A DNA stretch of 64,000 bases, from positions 17,716 to 81,715 of the forward strand of contig JAPOTJ010000065.1 in NCBI GenBank assembly GCA_026709225.1, in the 5' to 3' direction. The notes under the pieces were generated by a model that worked only from the letters and a program-made list of their open reading frames with translations, did no database searches and was not told the DNA's origin. Positions 1-7,527 of this stretch are shown here, in pieces (positions within the stretch are counted from its first letter, which is position 1; the number at the start of each line of letters is the position of its first letter). Origin of the DNA: Gammaproteobacteria bacterium. GTDB taxonomy: Bacteria > Pseudomonadota > Gammaproteobacteria > Pseudomonadales > Azotimanducaceae. The translations under genes and the position numbers were made by a program.

Positions 1-1
1 G

Positions 2-1792
2 TTTGCAAGGCTCAAGCGCAGCAAGAGCAGCCGTCGCCTCGCCGAACTCAGGCGCTTTCAAGAAAAGCTCGGCGGCCTGACCTTTTTCGACCCGGCGTGC
101 GGCTGCGGGAACTTTCTTATCATCGCCTACCGCGAACTGCGGCTGCTTGAGATCGACGTGATTCGCGAGATTCGCGAGGCGACCGGGGCGACGGGACAAC
201 GGGTGATTGATACCGCATGGCAATCGGTGGTCGATGTCGATCAGTTCTACGGCATTGAGATTGGTGAGTTCCCGGCACGCATCGCCGAGTCCGCCTTGTG
301 GATGATGGATCACATCATGAATAATCACCTGAGCCTTGAGTTCGGCGAGTCTTATGCGCGCATTCCGCTTGAGAAGTCGCCGCATATTGTTCATGGGGAT
401 GCGCTCGAACTCGACTGGTCAGAGCTGTTGCCGCCCGAACAGTGCTCCTACCTATTTGGCAATCCTCCATTTGGCGGATTCGTGATTCGTGATGCCATCA
501 AGCAAGCGCAAACGAAAGCTCTGATGGCTGAACTCGGCGCTGGCGGCTCGCGACTGGACTATGTAGCCGCATGGTTCTTAAAAGCTGCGGCCTACTTTCA
601 CGGGAATCCTGCACGCATCGCTTTCGTTGCGACTAACTCCATCACTCAGGGAGAGCAAGTCGCTCAGTTATGGCCTGCTTTATTCGAGAAGTATCAACTC
701 AAAATAAATCTTGCGCATCGAACATTTCCGTGGGGGTCCGACGCGCCCGGGGTTGCCAAAGTGCATGTCGTAATCGTCGGCTTGACCGATCGCAGTGCAG
801 CGCCGTCCCGATGTCGTCTTTTCGAGTACGAAGACCAGAAAAAGGAGCCAGGCGAGACAAGGCCGATCCATATCGGTCCTTACCTGCAAGACGCAAGCGA
901 GTTGGTCACTTGGACGCTTGTGGTCAAACGCCAAAGAAGTTCGCTTTTTGGGCTTCCGAAAATTGGCGTCGGCACCAAGCCTGTTGATGGCGGCCACTAC
1001 ATTCTCGACAAAGCAGAGAGAGACGACCTCCTGAATCGGGAACCAGACGCCACCGAACTGGTTCGCCCGTTTGTGGGCGGCAAGGAGTACATCAATGGTA
1101 TCCGAAGATGGCTACTGTGCGTGACTGGAACATCTCCGCAAGTCCTACGTTCAATGCCGGGTGTCATGGAGCGTATTCGGGCTGTGCGGGCTTTCCGAGA
1201 AACCAGTGGAGGCAATTTGGCCAAGTCGCTGGCAGGCACTCCCACAGAGTTCCATGTCACCGTTTTGCCTACTTCGGACTTCTTGGTGATTCCAGAAGTA
1301 AGCTCGGAACGGCGAGAGTATGTGCCCATCGGATATTTGAAACCTCCCACGATTCCGAGCAACCAACTGCTGATAGTTGAAAACGCTACATTGTCAATAT
1401 TCGCTTTGCTGATCTCTACCATGCACATGGCGTGGCTCAGATACGTTGGAGGTAGGCTCGAAAGCAGGTATCGCTATTCGAGCGGCCTCGTCTACAACAC
1501 CTTCCCGCTGCCGCCAAAAGACGCCGACCTCTCGAAGCTCGACCCTTTGGCACAAGACGTGCTCGATGCCCGCGCTGAACACCCCGACGCGACGCTCGCC
1601 GACCTCTATGACCCAGACCTGATGCCGCCCAATCTCCGCCGTGCGCATCGCAATCTCGACCGAGCAGTGGACCGGCTCTATCGCCGCGGCGGCTTCAACT
1701 CCGAACAGGAGCGCGTCCAACACCTTTTCATGCGCTACGAACACATGCAAGCACCATTGGTCGCAAACCAGCGACGCAAACGCAGTCGCTGA
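2..1792 (+). CDS. MmeI-like class I DNA methyltransferase / type IIL restriction-modification enzyme, 5' truncated by window
   Basis: The frame is open from base 2, so the gene starts before the window; 596 residues are visible. SAM-binding motif I (DPACGCGNF) is near visible residue 26 and the adenine-methyltransferase motif IV NPPF is near residue 154, the order of gamma-type N6-adenine methylases. The part after residue ~280 should hold the target recognition domain, and the last ~60 residues (LADLYDPDLMPP and a helical tail) match the C-terminal end of MmeI/YeeA-type enzymes. In that family endonuclease and methylase are in one chain, with the nuclease at the N terminus, which lies outside this window, so whether it is intact cannot be judged. 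Expected role: restriction of unmodified DNA and host protection. It is followed by antitoxin-like genes, consistent with a defence island. Confidence 0.85.
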   Translation, partial: FARLKRSKSSRRLAELRRFQEKLGGLTFFDPACGCGNFLIIAYRELRLLEIDVIREIREATGATGQRVIDTAWQSVVDVDQFYGIEIGEFPARIAESALWMMDHIMNNHLSLEFGESYARIPLEKSPHIVHGDALELDWSELLPPEQCSYLFGNPPFGGFVIRDAIKQAQTKALMAELGAGGSRLDYVAAWFLKAAAYFHGNPARIAFVATNSITQGEQVAQLWPALFEKYQLKINLAHRTFPWGSDAPGVAKVHVVIVGLTDRSAAPSRCRLFEYEDQKKEPGETRPIHIGPYLQDASELVTWTLVVKRQRSSLFGLPKIGVGTKPVDGGHYILDKAERDDLLNREPDATELVRPFVGGKEYINGIRRWLLCVTGTSPQVLRSMPGVMERIRAVRAFRETSGGNLAKSLAGTPTEFHVTVLPTSDFLVIPEVSSERREYVPIGYLKPPTIPSNQLLIVENATLSIFALLISTMHMAWLRYVGGRLESRYRYSSGLVYNTFPLPPKDADLSKLDPLAQDVLDARAEHPDATLADLYDPDLMPPNLRRAHRNLDRAVDRLYRRGGFNSEQERVQHLFMRYEHMQAPLVANQRRKRSR

Positions 1793-1857
1793 AACCCGTA
1801 CTTGATTGAACTCGGCTGGTCGGTAAAATAGCTAAAACTCAAGCAAAGGGCGCAAGC

Positions 1858-2112
1858 ATGGCAAGCATCACAATCCGCAACATCGAGAACGACGTAAAGG
1901 CACGGCTCACGACCCACGCGGCTCAAAACGGGCGATCCATGGAAGAAGAGGCTCGAAGAATACTGCTGCAAGCGGTTCCGTCCGGAGATGTACCCGAAAA
2001 GGGGTTGGGAACGGCAATCCACGAACTATTTAAGCCCTTTGCCGGTCACGAGCTGCCTATCCCACCTCGAGTGAGGTGCTCTCCAATTTTCGGACAGGTT
2101 GCCAAGGTGTGA
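1858..2112 (+). CDS. FitA/StbC-like ribbon-helix-helix antitoxin without a partner toxin
   Basis: 84 residues. The N terminus (MASITIRNIENDVKARL) followed by NGRSMEEEARRIL is the typical ribbon-helix-helix DNA-binding unit of FitA-like plasmid-stability antitoxins. In that family the C-terminal tail wraps the PIN-domain toxin encoded immediately downstream. Here the tail reaches the usual ELPIPPR stretch, then continues into sequence that does not look conserved, and no PIN-domain gene follows; the next gene is a lipoprotein. It is therefore either an orphan antitoxin or one whose toxin has been deleted. ATG start, with no strong Shine-Dalgarno sequence seen. It follows the methyltransferase gene by 65 bp. 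Confidence 0.7.
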   Translation: MASITIRNIENDVKARLTTHAAQNGRSMEEEARRILLQAVPSGDVPEKGLGTAIHELFKPFAGHELPIPPRVRCSPIFGQVAKV

Positions 2113-2162
2113 TAGAGATAGGAAGTGATGCACACGGGAATTATTCCACAGGGTATTCTTTC

Positions 2163-2507
2163 ATGAAACACCTAGTGTTTATAGTCGTGTTGGTTTCGTT
2201 TGTGATGGGATGTAGCTCTTTTCTGCCTTCTTCTGATTTAGAGAAGGCAAAATGGTGCGCTGAGCTTCGCCTTGAAATTCAAAGGGAATCGAAACTGCTC
2301 GGTCGTCAAAACCCTCTGGTAATACCTCAAATTCGCAATGCTTTTTGGGTTCCTTTTGCGCCATTTTTATCTGGGATACTGGCAAGCATCATAGGTGGAG
2401 CTATTGTCGTTGAATTGGAACAGATAGACGAAGAGAAACGTAGGATTGAAAACTTTGATGCTATTGTGGATTTATATATGAGCGAATGCGAACCTCTCGC
2501 AACATGA
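2163..2507 (+). CDS. small predicted lipoprotein of unknown function
   Basis: 114 residues from ATG 2163; the frame is open further upstream, but this start gives a clean lipoprotein signal (MKHLVFIVVLVSF then VMGCSS, lipobox cysteine at residue 17). A second hydrophobic stretch (FLSGILASIIGGAIVV) lies near residues 73-88, followed by an acidic, probably helical tail. I do not recognise the family. The base composition here is more AT-rich than the core genes to the right, which fits the accessory character of this region. The product would be lipid-anchored in the cell envelope. Confidence 0.5.
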   Translation: MKHLVFIVVLVSFVMGCSSFLPSSDLEKAKWCAELRLEIQRESKLLGRQNPLVIPQIRNAFWVPFAPFLSGILASIIGGAIVVELEQIDEEKRRIENFDAIVDLYMSECEPLAT

Positions 2508-2728
2508 GCACATTATGAAGTGGTCGAGGTGGGGAAGATCGAAAAGTTATGTCGAATCTGTAACCGAAGAGTATTACGCAGAATGGCTAGTCAAGTATAT
2601 AACCCCCTTTTTTTTACCGAGTGCTCCGCCTGAATAGGGCTCGCTTTGCGGACTTTGCCAAATACCTTCACGATGGAGCCAAGCCGCTGCATCCCCCTGA
2701 TCGTCTCGGTATAGGGGCCAGCCAGCCA
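2508..2728. other. non-coding stretch with a T-tract
   Basis: I see no supported gene here. There is a run of eight T preceded by five C near 2602-2615 but no convincing stem before it, so I do not call a terminator. No toxin gene such as hicA is visible downstream of the DUF1902 gene that ends at 2729. Confidence 0.4.
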
Positions 2729-2974
2729 CTATCCCGCCAGCCGGATTGTCTCTAGCCGACTTGACATCATCCTCAGCGGAATCACATCGGTAGCAAGCGG
2801 ACGAAACAGGTGCCGGTTCAATTCGTACAAATCGGGCACGAGTTCAAGGACCTTGCACGCCATGTCTTGATGTGATGCCGCTTCCGCCACAAGTCCGGGA
2901 ACATCCGTATCTAAGATGTACCAGACACCAGCTTCGTCATCCCACGAAATTTCCGCAAAATAGATATGTTCCAT
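2729..2974 (-). CDS. DUF1902-family (HicB-like) small protein, probable antitoxin
   Basis: About 81 residues from the start at 2974 (an earlier ATG at 3007 would give 92). The core ISWDDEAGVWYILDTDVPGL followed by AEAASHQDM and VLELVPDLYELN is the DUF1902 signature, a small alpha/beta fold related to HicB antitoxins. In many genomes such genes sit next to a HicA-type mRNA interferase. I find no HicA-like frame on either side, so the partner is missing or the protein acts alone. The start at 2974 is chosen because homologous proteins begin a few residues before the first beta strand. It is convergent with the lipoprotein gene to its left. Confidence 0.65.
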   Translation of the reverse strand: MEHIYFAEISWDDEAGVWYILDTDVPGLVAEAASHQDMACKVLELVPDLYELNRHLFRPLATDVIPLRMMSSRLETIRLAG

Positions 2975-3066
2975 GTCATCGATACCATCACACATGGTCA
3001 CTTGCATTATGCTTTGCAGAGGCTGCCCTTGACCACCAGTTCAATCATGATGAGCGTCACAATCCA

Positions 3067-3162
3067 ATGAAGCACGCATCAGTTATCTCGCTTGCGCTGC
3101 TGCTGCCCGGATGCGGTGGCGGAATTTGCCCAGCGAGCAACTCGCCAGTCAATTCCTATTGA
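3067..3162 (+). CDS. possible very short lipoprotein ORF (31 residues)
   Basis: The ATG at 3067 opens a 31-residue frame with a hydrophobic start and LALLLPGCGGG, which resembles a lipobox (cysteine near residue 16), then PASNSPVNSY. It is too short to recognise and may be an entericidin-like peptide, a truncated gene, or chance. It lies inside a larger open frame in the same phase that I do not consider real. Confidence 0.25.
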   Translation: MKHASVISLALLLPGCGGGICPASNSPVNSY

Positions 3163-3452
3163 CCGCTCCGCCCAAATGAAACAGTTTCAGACTGGCTTGA
3201 CAAGTTACTAGCGCTCGACCTGTTTGCAAAAGTAAAGGAGCGAATAGAGTAAGATGATCGCTATCTCATTCATTAGAATCCATGCACTAAAACTGGCACA
3301 CGAGCGGAAAAACCGGGCGACAGGAAGGTGTCCCAAAAGGTTGGTACCAGACCGATATGCGGCTAAAGGAAGGCTCCCCAAACGACATGGTGTGGATTTT
3401 GAAGCGTGGCGGTGCCGAAAGAAGACCAGAACACGACAAGGCAGGAGATGAC
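3163..3452 (+). other. mostly non-coding; open frame leading into the next gene
   Basis: No complete gene is supported. From about 3291 a frame without a good start is open into the membrane-protein gene at 3453; it reads GWYQTDMRLKEGSPNDMVW and looks protein-like. It could be the remnant of a gene that lost its 5' end, or an N-terminal extension of the next gene. I could not identify it. Confidence 0.3.
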
Positions 3453-3632
3453 ATGAACAATCTATATCTGATGGGAGTCATGGTGCTAGGTTTCCTGAGC
3501 ATAGCAGGGATGCTGCTTGGGCAGAATCGCAGCATTGCGGACTTGCGCGAAAGAATGGCAAAGATCGAAACTCGGTTGGATATTCTGTTTGCACAACTCC
3601 AATTGGCGAAAAAGCATGGGTCGGAAGGCTAG
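3453..3632 (+). CDS. small single-span membrane protein with coiled-coil tail
   Basis: 59 residues from ATG 3453, preceded by AGGAG at about 3442-3446, a good ribosome-binding site that supports this start. Residues 3-22 (LYLMGVMVLGFLSIAGMLLG) form one membrane helix, followed by a charged helical part (RSIADLRERMAKIETRLDIL) with a heptad-like pattern. Such proteins are often annotated hypothetical; I know no function. It lies within the run of orphan antitoxin genes. Confidence 0.5.
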   Translation: MNNLYLMGVMVLGFLSIAGMLLGQNRSIADLRERMAKIETRLDILFAQLQLAKKHGSEG

Positions 3633-3713
3633 GCGAGGACGTAAGGAGTAGCTACTGTCGCACGAACATAGTCAAGCGAGATTCGATTACGCCGCCCGTT
3701 GGGCGGTCGATTT

Positions 3714-3947
3714 ATGAACATCACTCTCTCCGTCAATGACCAAGTAGTCGCAAAAGCTCTTCGCATTGCTGCTGCCCGCGGCACGAGCCTCAACCAAATG
3801 ATTCGAGACTACCTTCAAAAGGTGACACAACTTGATGACTTGGACGCTGTGGTAGCAGACTTAGAACGGCGATGGGACACGGAAGACTACCGATCATACG
3901 GCGCGTGGTCGCGAGAGGAGATGCATGAGCGATCAGAAGATTCTTGA
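3714..3947 (+). CDS. DUF6364/VapB-like antitoxin
   Basis: 77 residues from ATG 3714 (an upstream start at 3699 would add five). MNITLSVNDQVVAKALRIAA with RGTSLNQMIRDYLQ is a ribbon-helix-helix type DNA-binding start; the acidic C-terminal half (DLERRWDTEDYRSYGAWSREE) is the usual toxin-neutralising segment of VapB-like antitoxins. In intact operons a PIN-domain ribonuclease gene begins inside the 3' end of this gene. Exactly at that place there is an ATG with a strong ribosome-binding site, but the frame stops after 14 codons (separate entry). So this is an antitoxin left behind after loss of its toxin. Confidence 0.7.
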   Translation: MNITLSVNDQVVAKALRIAAARGTSLNQMIRDYLQKVTQLDDLDAVVADLERRWDTEDYRSYGAWSREEMHERSEDS

Positions 3948-3969
3948 TGCAAATTCCCTCAACGCTTGA
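3925..3969 (+). pseudogene. 14-codon stub of a VapC/PIN-domain toxin
   Basis: The ATG at 3925 follows GAGAGGAG, a strong ribosome-binding site, and overlaps the antitoxin 3' end out of frame, the standard layout of vapBC pairs. The frame encodes MSDQKILDANSLNA and stops at 3969. PIN toxins typically start with a short strand ending in D-x-N, and the visible D-A-N fits the first catalytic aspartate (D-T-N in most). The rest of the toxin is gone: the glycosyltransferase gene on the opposite strand ends at 3972, so the break point lies at about 3950-3970. Confidence 0.55.
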
Positions 3970-3971
3970 GA

Positions 3972-4688
3972 TCACTGACGGACTTCCCCTTCACGATAAT
4001 AGCGCTTCGCCAACAACGCCGGAGACGCGCCCCACGCATAGGCAAGGCGAGTGCGGAATATCCGCAACGTGCCGCGCACGAAGCCGTCGCGCTGCCATTT
4101 CCGGCGCGAGGTCTGAAGGCGCTCTGACAGGCAGACTGGCGGGCGAAGCCGCCGCAAACGAAGCGAAAGCGCAATGTCTTCCATGAGCGGCTGATTCGGC
4201 ACGCCGCCCGCCTCGGCAAGAAGTGTCCGGTCTACGAATATCCCCTGATCACCGGTGGCAATGCAGGTCAGGCGAGAGCGAAGGTTCATTGTCCAAGACA
4301 GAACCCGAAATCCGAAGGGTACAGGCGCATCACCTAGCTGCACATTGAACCGTCCCCAGACTCGCTTGCCTATCAATGCGGCAAGAGCATCCCAGACTTC
4401 CGAGCCCACACGCGAATCGGCGTGCAGGAACCACAGCAACTCGCCCTGACTCGCGAGGTATCCCGCCTGCAACTGCCCGCCCCTCGTTGGCGGCGAGGTG
4501 AGTACGCGCGCGCCGTGCTGCGCGGCGACCTCGCATGTCGCGTCCTGACTGCCGCCGTCAACGACGATGACTTCGAACGGTGTGTGTTCCGTTTGCAGTT
4601 CCTTTTGCAGACACGCGAGATCGCCCAAGAGAATTCGCACGTTCTCTGCTTCATTGAGCGTGGGGATAATAATGCTGACGCCGGTCAC
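3972..4688 (-). CDS. TIGR04283-type family 2 glycosyltransferase
   Basis: 238 residues. A GT-A fold is shown by SIIIPTLNEAENV at the N terminus, the nucleotide-binding VVDGGSQDAT near residue 42-51, WFLHADSRV (the D-x-D-like HAD) near residue 86-94, and the acceptor-side GDQGIFVDR and LMEDIALSLRLRR near 146-178. This is the TIGR04283 group, which often sits beside TIGR04282 proteins and has been linked to arsenosugar synthesis in some bacteria; no such partner is present here, so the acceptor is unknown. Cytoplasmic or membrane-peripheral. Its ATG overlaps the stop of the upstream ATPase gene by 4 bp, so the two are probably co-transcribed although their functions look unrelated. Confidence 0.85.
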   Translation of the reverse strand: MTGVSIIIPTLNEAENVRILLGDLACLQKELQTEHTPFEVIVVDGGSQDATCEVAAQHGARVLTSPPTRGGQLQAGYLASQGELLWFLHADSRVGSEVWDALAALIGKRVWGRFNVQLGDAPVPFGFRVLSWTMNLRSRLTCIATGDQGIFVDRTLLAEAGGVPNQPLMEDIALSLRLRRLRPPVCLSERLQTSRRKWQRDGFVRGTLRIFRTRLAYAWGASPALLAKRYYREGEVRQ

Positions 4689-5878
4689 GAGTCCGCATTG
4701 TCCATTTGATCGACCTGGTCGAAAGGCAGCGCTTGCACGCCGTTTGAGAATGTCAGACGATCACCCCGATACACGAGGGTTCGCGAAAGCACGTTCGGCG
4801 CGATCGATGCGATGCGATTCAGTCCAGTGAGAAGATTTGATCGATAGGTTGCCGCCGATTTGATTTCCACCGCGTCAAAACCGCCAGCCTTGGGGACAAG
4901 CAGACCGACTTCCACATGATTGCTGTCGCGATAAAAGTACATCTCGGGACGATGTCCTTTGTTTGCTTGGGATTTCAGGAACTCTCCAACGACCAGATTC
5001 TCAAAAATGGCACCCACGAGCGGGTCTCTTGACACCTGATCAGGTGAACGGATGCCGAGAATGTAGCAAAGCAGGCCAGTTTCGACGAAGTAGTACTTGG
5101 GAGACTTGATCATACGCTTGCCAAAATCCTCGAAATAGGGGGGCAAGCGATAGACGAGGAACGAGGCCTCAAGTATGGATAGCCAGTCGCCGACGGTCCT
5201 GGGGCTCGTGCCAAGGTCGTCCGCGAGCGAACTCTTGTTGAGGCACTGACCGACCCGTCCTGCGAGCAGACGAACCAGATTCTCGAAGAGGCGCACATCC
5301 TTCAGGTTGATAAGTTGACGGACATCGCGCTCCACGTAAGTCTGGTAATAGTTGGCATATGCAGTGGAAGGCTGCTGGCCCTGATCATGAATGCGCGGCA
5401 AGAAGCCTTCGAACGCATGATCCCATGCGGAATAGCCTTGCCGCACATCTCTCAATTCTGCGATGGAAAAGGGATAGAGATTGAGGACAGCAGTACGACC
5501 CGCCAAAGACTGACCGACCGCTTGACGCACGCCCAACTGATGGGAGCCGGTCAACACAAAACGACCGTTGCGCCGCTCCTCGTCCACGATCACTTGAATG
5601 TAGCTCAAAAGCTCAGGCGCATGCTGGATTTCATCGATGATAGTCGGCTCGGGGAACCGTGAAAGCAGGGTTTTCGGATCCTCTAGGGACAGCGTGCGCA
5701 GTTCCGGGTTCTCCAGATTGCAATAGTCAAAGTCGGGCATTTCTGATCGCACCAGCGTGGTCTTGCCAGCTTGGCGAGGGCCAAGCACCGTGACCACAGG
5801 ATACTCAGCGAGAAGCCTATGCAGCTCCGGCGCTACCGCTCTTCGGATCAATGCAGGGCCTCCATCTATGTCACTCAA
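4685..5878 (-). CDS. AAA-type ATPase with DUF4143 C-terminal domain
   Basis: 397 residues. Walker A GPRQAGKTT near residue 33-41, Walker B TIIDEIQ near 99-105, sensor VLTGSHQ near 128-134, then a winged-helix part and the DUF4143 nuclease-like domain. In most relatives the C-terminal motif reads E-V-D before E-I/V-K; here it reads EVGLLV then AVEIKSA, so the acidic residue is replaced by glycine while the lysine motif is kept. The biological role of this family is unsettled (mobile-element and defence contexts have been proposed). A second, better conserved member is at 50036-51211. It is transcribed away from the TIGR04255 operon. Confidence 0.8.
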   Translation of the reverse strand: MSDIDGGPALIRRAVAPELHRLLAEYPVVTVLGPRQAGKTTLVRSEMPDFDYCNLENPELRTLSLEDPKTLLSRFPEPTIIDEIQHAPELLSYIQVIVDEERRNGRFVLTGSHQLGVRQAVGQSLAGRTAVLNLYPFSIAELRDVRQGYSAWDHAFEGFLPRIHDQGQQPSTAYANYYQTYVERDVRQLINLKDVRLFENLVRLLAGRVGQCLNKSSLADDLGTSPRTVGDWLSILEASFLVYRLPPYFEDFGKRMIKSPKYYFVETGLLCYILGIRSPDQVSRDPLVGAIFENLVVGEFLKSQANKGHRPEMYFYRDSNHVEVGLLVPKAGGFDAVEIKSAATYRSNLLTGLNRIASIAPNVLSRTLVYRGDRLTFSNGVQALPFDQVDQMDNADS

Positions 5879-5950
5879 TCTATGTAAATCGGGGGTTGAA
5901 GTCGCATATTACATAATTTGCACGTGTCGGGCAGAAGCCTGAAGCGGGCA

Positions 5951-5986
5951 CATAGCGTTGTGCTATGCATTAGTTCACAATATAAT
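5951..5986 (+). promoter_or_regulatory. sigma70-like promoter overlapped by an inverted repeat
   Basis: TTGTGC (5958-5963), a 17-bp spacer and TATAAT (5981-5986) form a good sigma70 promoter about 34 bp before the ATG at 6020. The perfect inverted repeat CATAGC-gttgt-GCTATG (5951-5967) covers the -35 box, the usual place for a repressor operator. The HTH protein encoded second in the operon is an obvious candidate ligand. This promoter also argues against the in-frame upstream start at 5918. Confidence 0.6.
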
Positions 5987-6019
5987 TCACATCGTTTCAT
6001 AAGAATCGAATTGATTAAG

Positions 6020-6838
6020 ATGCTCGCCAAACCAACCCCGCTGGGCACTGAGAGCCCGACTGAGGTGCCACTGCTCAACGCACCGCTGGCGCGAGTCGTC
6101 GCACAAGTCCGATTCCCTCCCATCCTTGCGATCAGGAAGATTGATGGAATGGTGGATTTTCAGGAAGCGCTGCGCGCCGACTTCCCTCATCTGCAACGAA
6201 ATGATATCAGGAGCGTTGAAGTCGAACCGGGCCGAGAACCGAACGTTTCCGAAACAGTGATCTGGCGTCTCTCGGACGGACCGGAACCAACAGCATGGCG
6301 CGTGTCGCTTGGCATAGATTTTGTCGCACTGGACACGTATAGATACGTTAGCCGCGAAGATTTTCTTGACCGCCTTCGGAAAGTGTTGGACAGCGTTGCA
6401 GCATGCTTCGAGCCCGCCGAAGCTCAACGGCTCGGATTGCGGTACATCGACCGCCTTGAGCGCAGCGCCTTACATGAAATAGGGCAGCTTATTCAACCGG
6501 GCGTCCTAGGAATCTTCAGTCCGGGGGGAGGTTCGCCGGACATACTCCGCAAGGCGACGGCACACCTCATGACCGAAGCCCAGTTTGCAGCCGAGGAAGG
6601 AGCGATTCAGGGTCGTTGGGGCAACTTACCAGCGAATGCAACCTACGATCCAGACACGCTGCAACCGATAGGGGAAGAGAGCTGGGTTTTGGACCTAGAT
6701 ATGTTTTCACTACAAGCTTTGCCGTTCAAATCGGATGAATTGATTAGCACTACGCGGACTTTCTCGAAGCGCCTCTACTCGGTGTTTAGACTGATGGTTA
6801 CGGAAGAATTCCTACGGTTCTACGGAGGACAGCCATGA
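6020..6838 (+). CDS. TIGR04255 family protein
   Basis: 272 residues from ATG 6020. PLLNAPLARVVAQVRFPPIL at the N terminus, the central GIDFVALDTYRYVSREDFLD and the RLGLRYIDRLE stretch near residue 170 are characteristic of the sporadically distributed TIGR04255 family, whose function is unknown. No membrane segments or signal peptide, so cytoplasmic. The gene is first in a three-gene operon: its stop overlaps the next start (ATGA at 6835-6838). The start at 6020 is preferred over one at 5918 because a promoter lies between them and family members start just before the conserved P-L-x-x-A-P segment. Confidence 0.8.
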   Translation: MLAKPTPLGTESPTEVPLLNAPLARVVAQVRFPPILAIRKIDGMVDFQEALRADFPHLQRNDIRSVEVEPGREPNVSETVIWRLSDGPEPTAWRVSLGIDFVALDTYRYVSREDFLDRLRKVLDSVAACFEPAEAQRLGLRYIDRLERSALHEIGQLIQPGVLGIFSPGGGSPDILRKATAHLMTEAQFAAEEGAIQGRWGNLPANATYDPDTLQPIGEESWVLDLDMFSLQALPFKSDELISTTRTFSKRLYSVFRLMVTEEFLRFYGGQP

Positions 6839-7527
6839 CAACAGCAGTAGGGGTCGTGGGGCCGAAGCCCACAACTTCGACCTCGATGACTCGATACAGA
6901 TACGAAGCAATTGCTCCGATGACACTCACGGCTGAGAACGTCATGGTCATCAGGTTGTATACATTGTTGGAGCCTAGCACGTCGGTTGGTCCGGGCCGGG
7001 CAGCACCCGTGCGCGGAACTTCATCGGGTCCCGTAAACGAAAACCTTGCGGCACCGAGCCAATCGACGGCCCAAGCGGTTCTTGAGATCAGGCGTCGTTC
7101 GGGCCTGACGTGGGAGTCGTTAAGCAATTTATTCAATGTATCACGCCGCACCATTCATCACTGGGCCAGCGGAAAGAAGCCCTCCATGCAACATGAATTG
7201 AGCATTCGTCGGACACTGGATGCTGTACGATATCTAGACGAAGGCAGCCAGCGAGCCACTTGCGCCAGGCTCTTGGAGACGATTCAAGGCACCTCAATTT
7301 TTGACATGCTCGCGGACAACCGTTTTGCAGCAGTCTTGCAGCTCAAGCCCGGAGCGGCATCAATAGCGTCCGGGCGTTTGCGAGCCGCACTTTCAGCAGA
7401 CGAATGGGCTCGTCGCCGCCCAACACCGCCGAACCGTCTTCTTGAATCGATACAGGATCGGCCCGACATTCCAGTTGTCGCCGCACGTATCGTTCGCCCG
7501 ACGAGAGAAAATGAGTTGGGAGAATGA
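6835..7527 (+). CDS. helix-turn-helix protein, second gene of TIGR04255 operon
   Basis: 230 residues. A helix-turn-helix is visible near residues 82-116: AVLEIRRRSGLTWESLSNLF then VSRRTIHHWASGKKP, the pattern of Cro/CI- or transposase-type HTH domains. The N-terminal 75 residues are low-complexity and rich in T, P and S; the C-terminal part (LLETIQGTSIFDMLADNRF and beyond) is not recognised. Start and stop overlap the flanking genes by 4 bp each, so translation of all three is coupled. It may autoregulate the operon through the inverted repeat at 5951-5967, or be the DNA-binding component of a system; both are inference. Confidence 0.65.
   Translation: MTTAVGVVGPKPTTSTSMTRYRYEAIAPMTLTAENVMVIRLYTLLEPSTSVGPGRAAPVRGTSSGPVNENLAAPSQSTAQAVLEIRRRSGLTWESLSNLFNVSRRTIHHWASGKKPSMQHELSIRRTLDAVRYLDEGSQRATCARLLETIQGTSIFDMLADNRFAAVLQLKPGAASIASGRLRAALSADEWARRRPTPPNRLLESIQDRPDIPVVAARIVRPTRENELGE

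Noticed and set aside
2595..2620. T-tract as a rho-independent terminator
   Set aside because: No stable GC-rich stem precedes the T-run on either strand.
3254..3451. 65-residue basic ORF before the small membrane protein
   Set aside because: Composition (many R and K, no hydrophobic core) and lack of a ribosome-binding site; it is probably a chance frame.
5918..6019. Upstream in-frame start for the TIGR04255 gene
   Set aside because: A sigma70 promoter (5958-5986) lies downstream of that ATG, and the extra residues do not look like family sequence.
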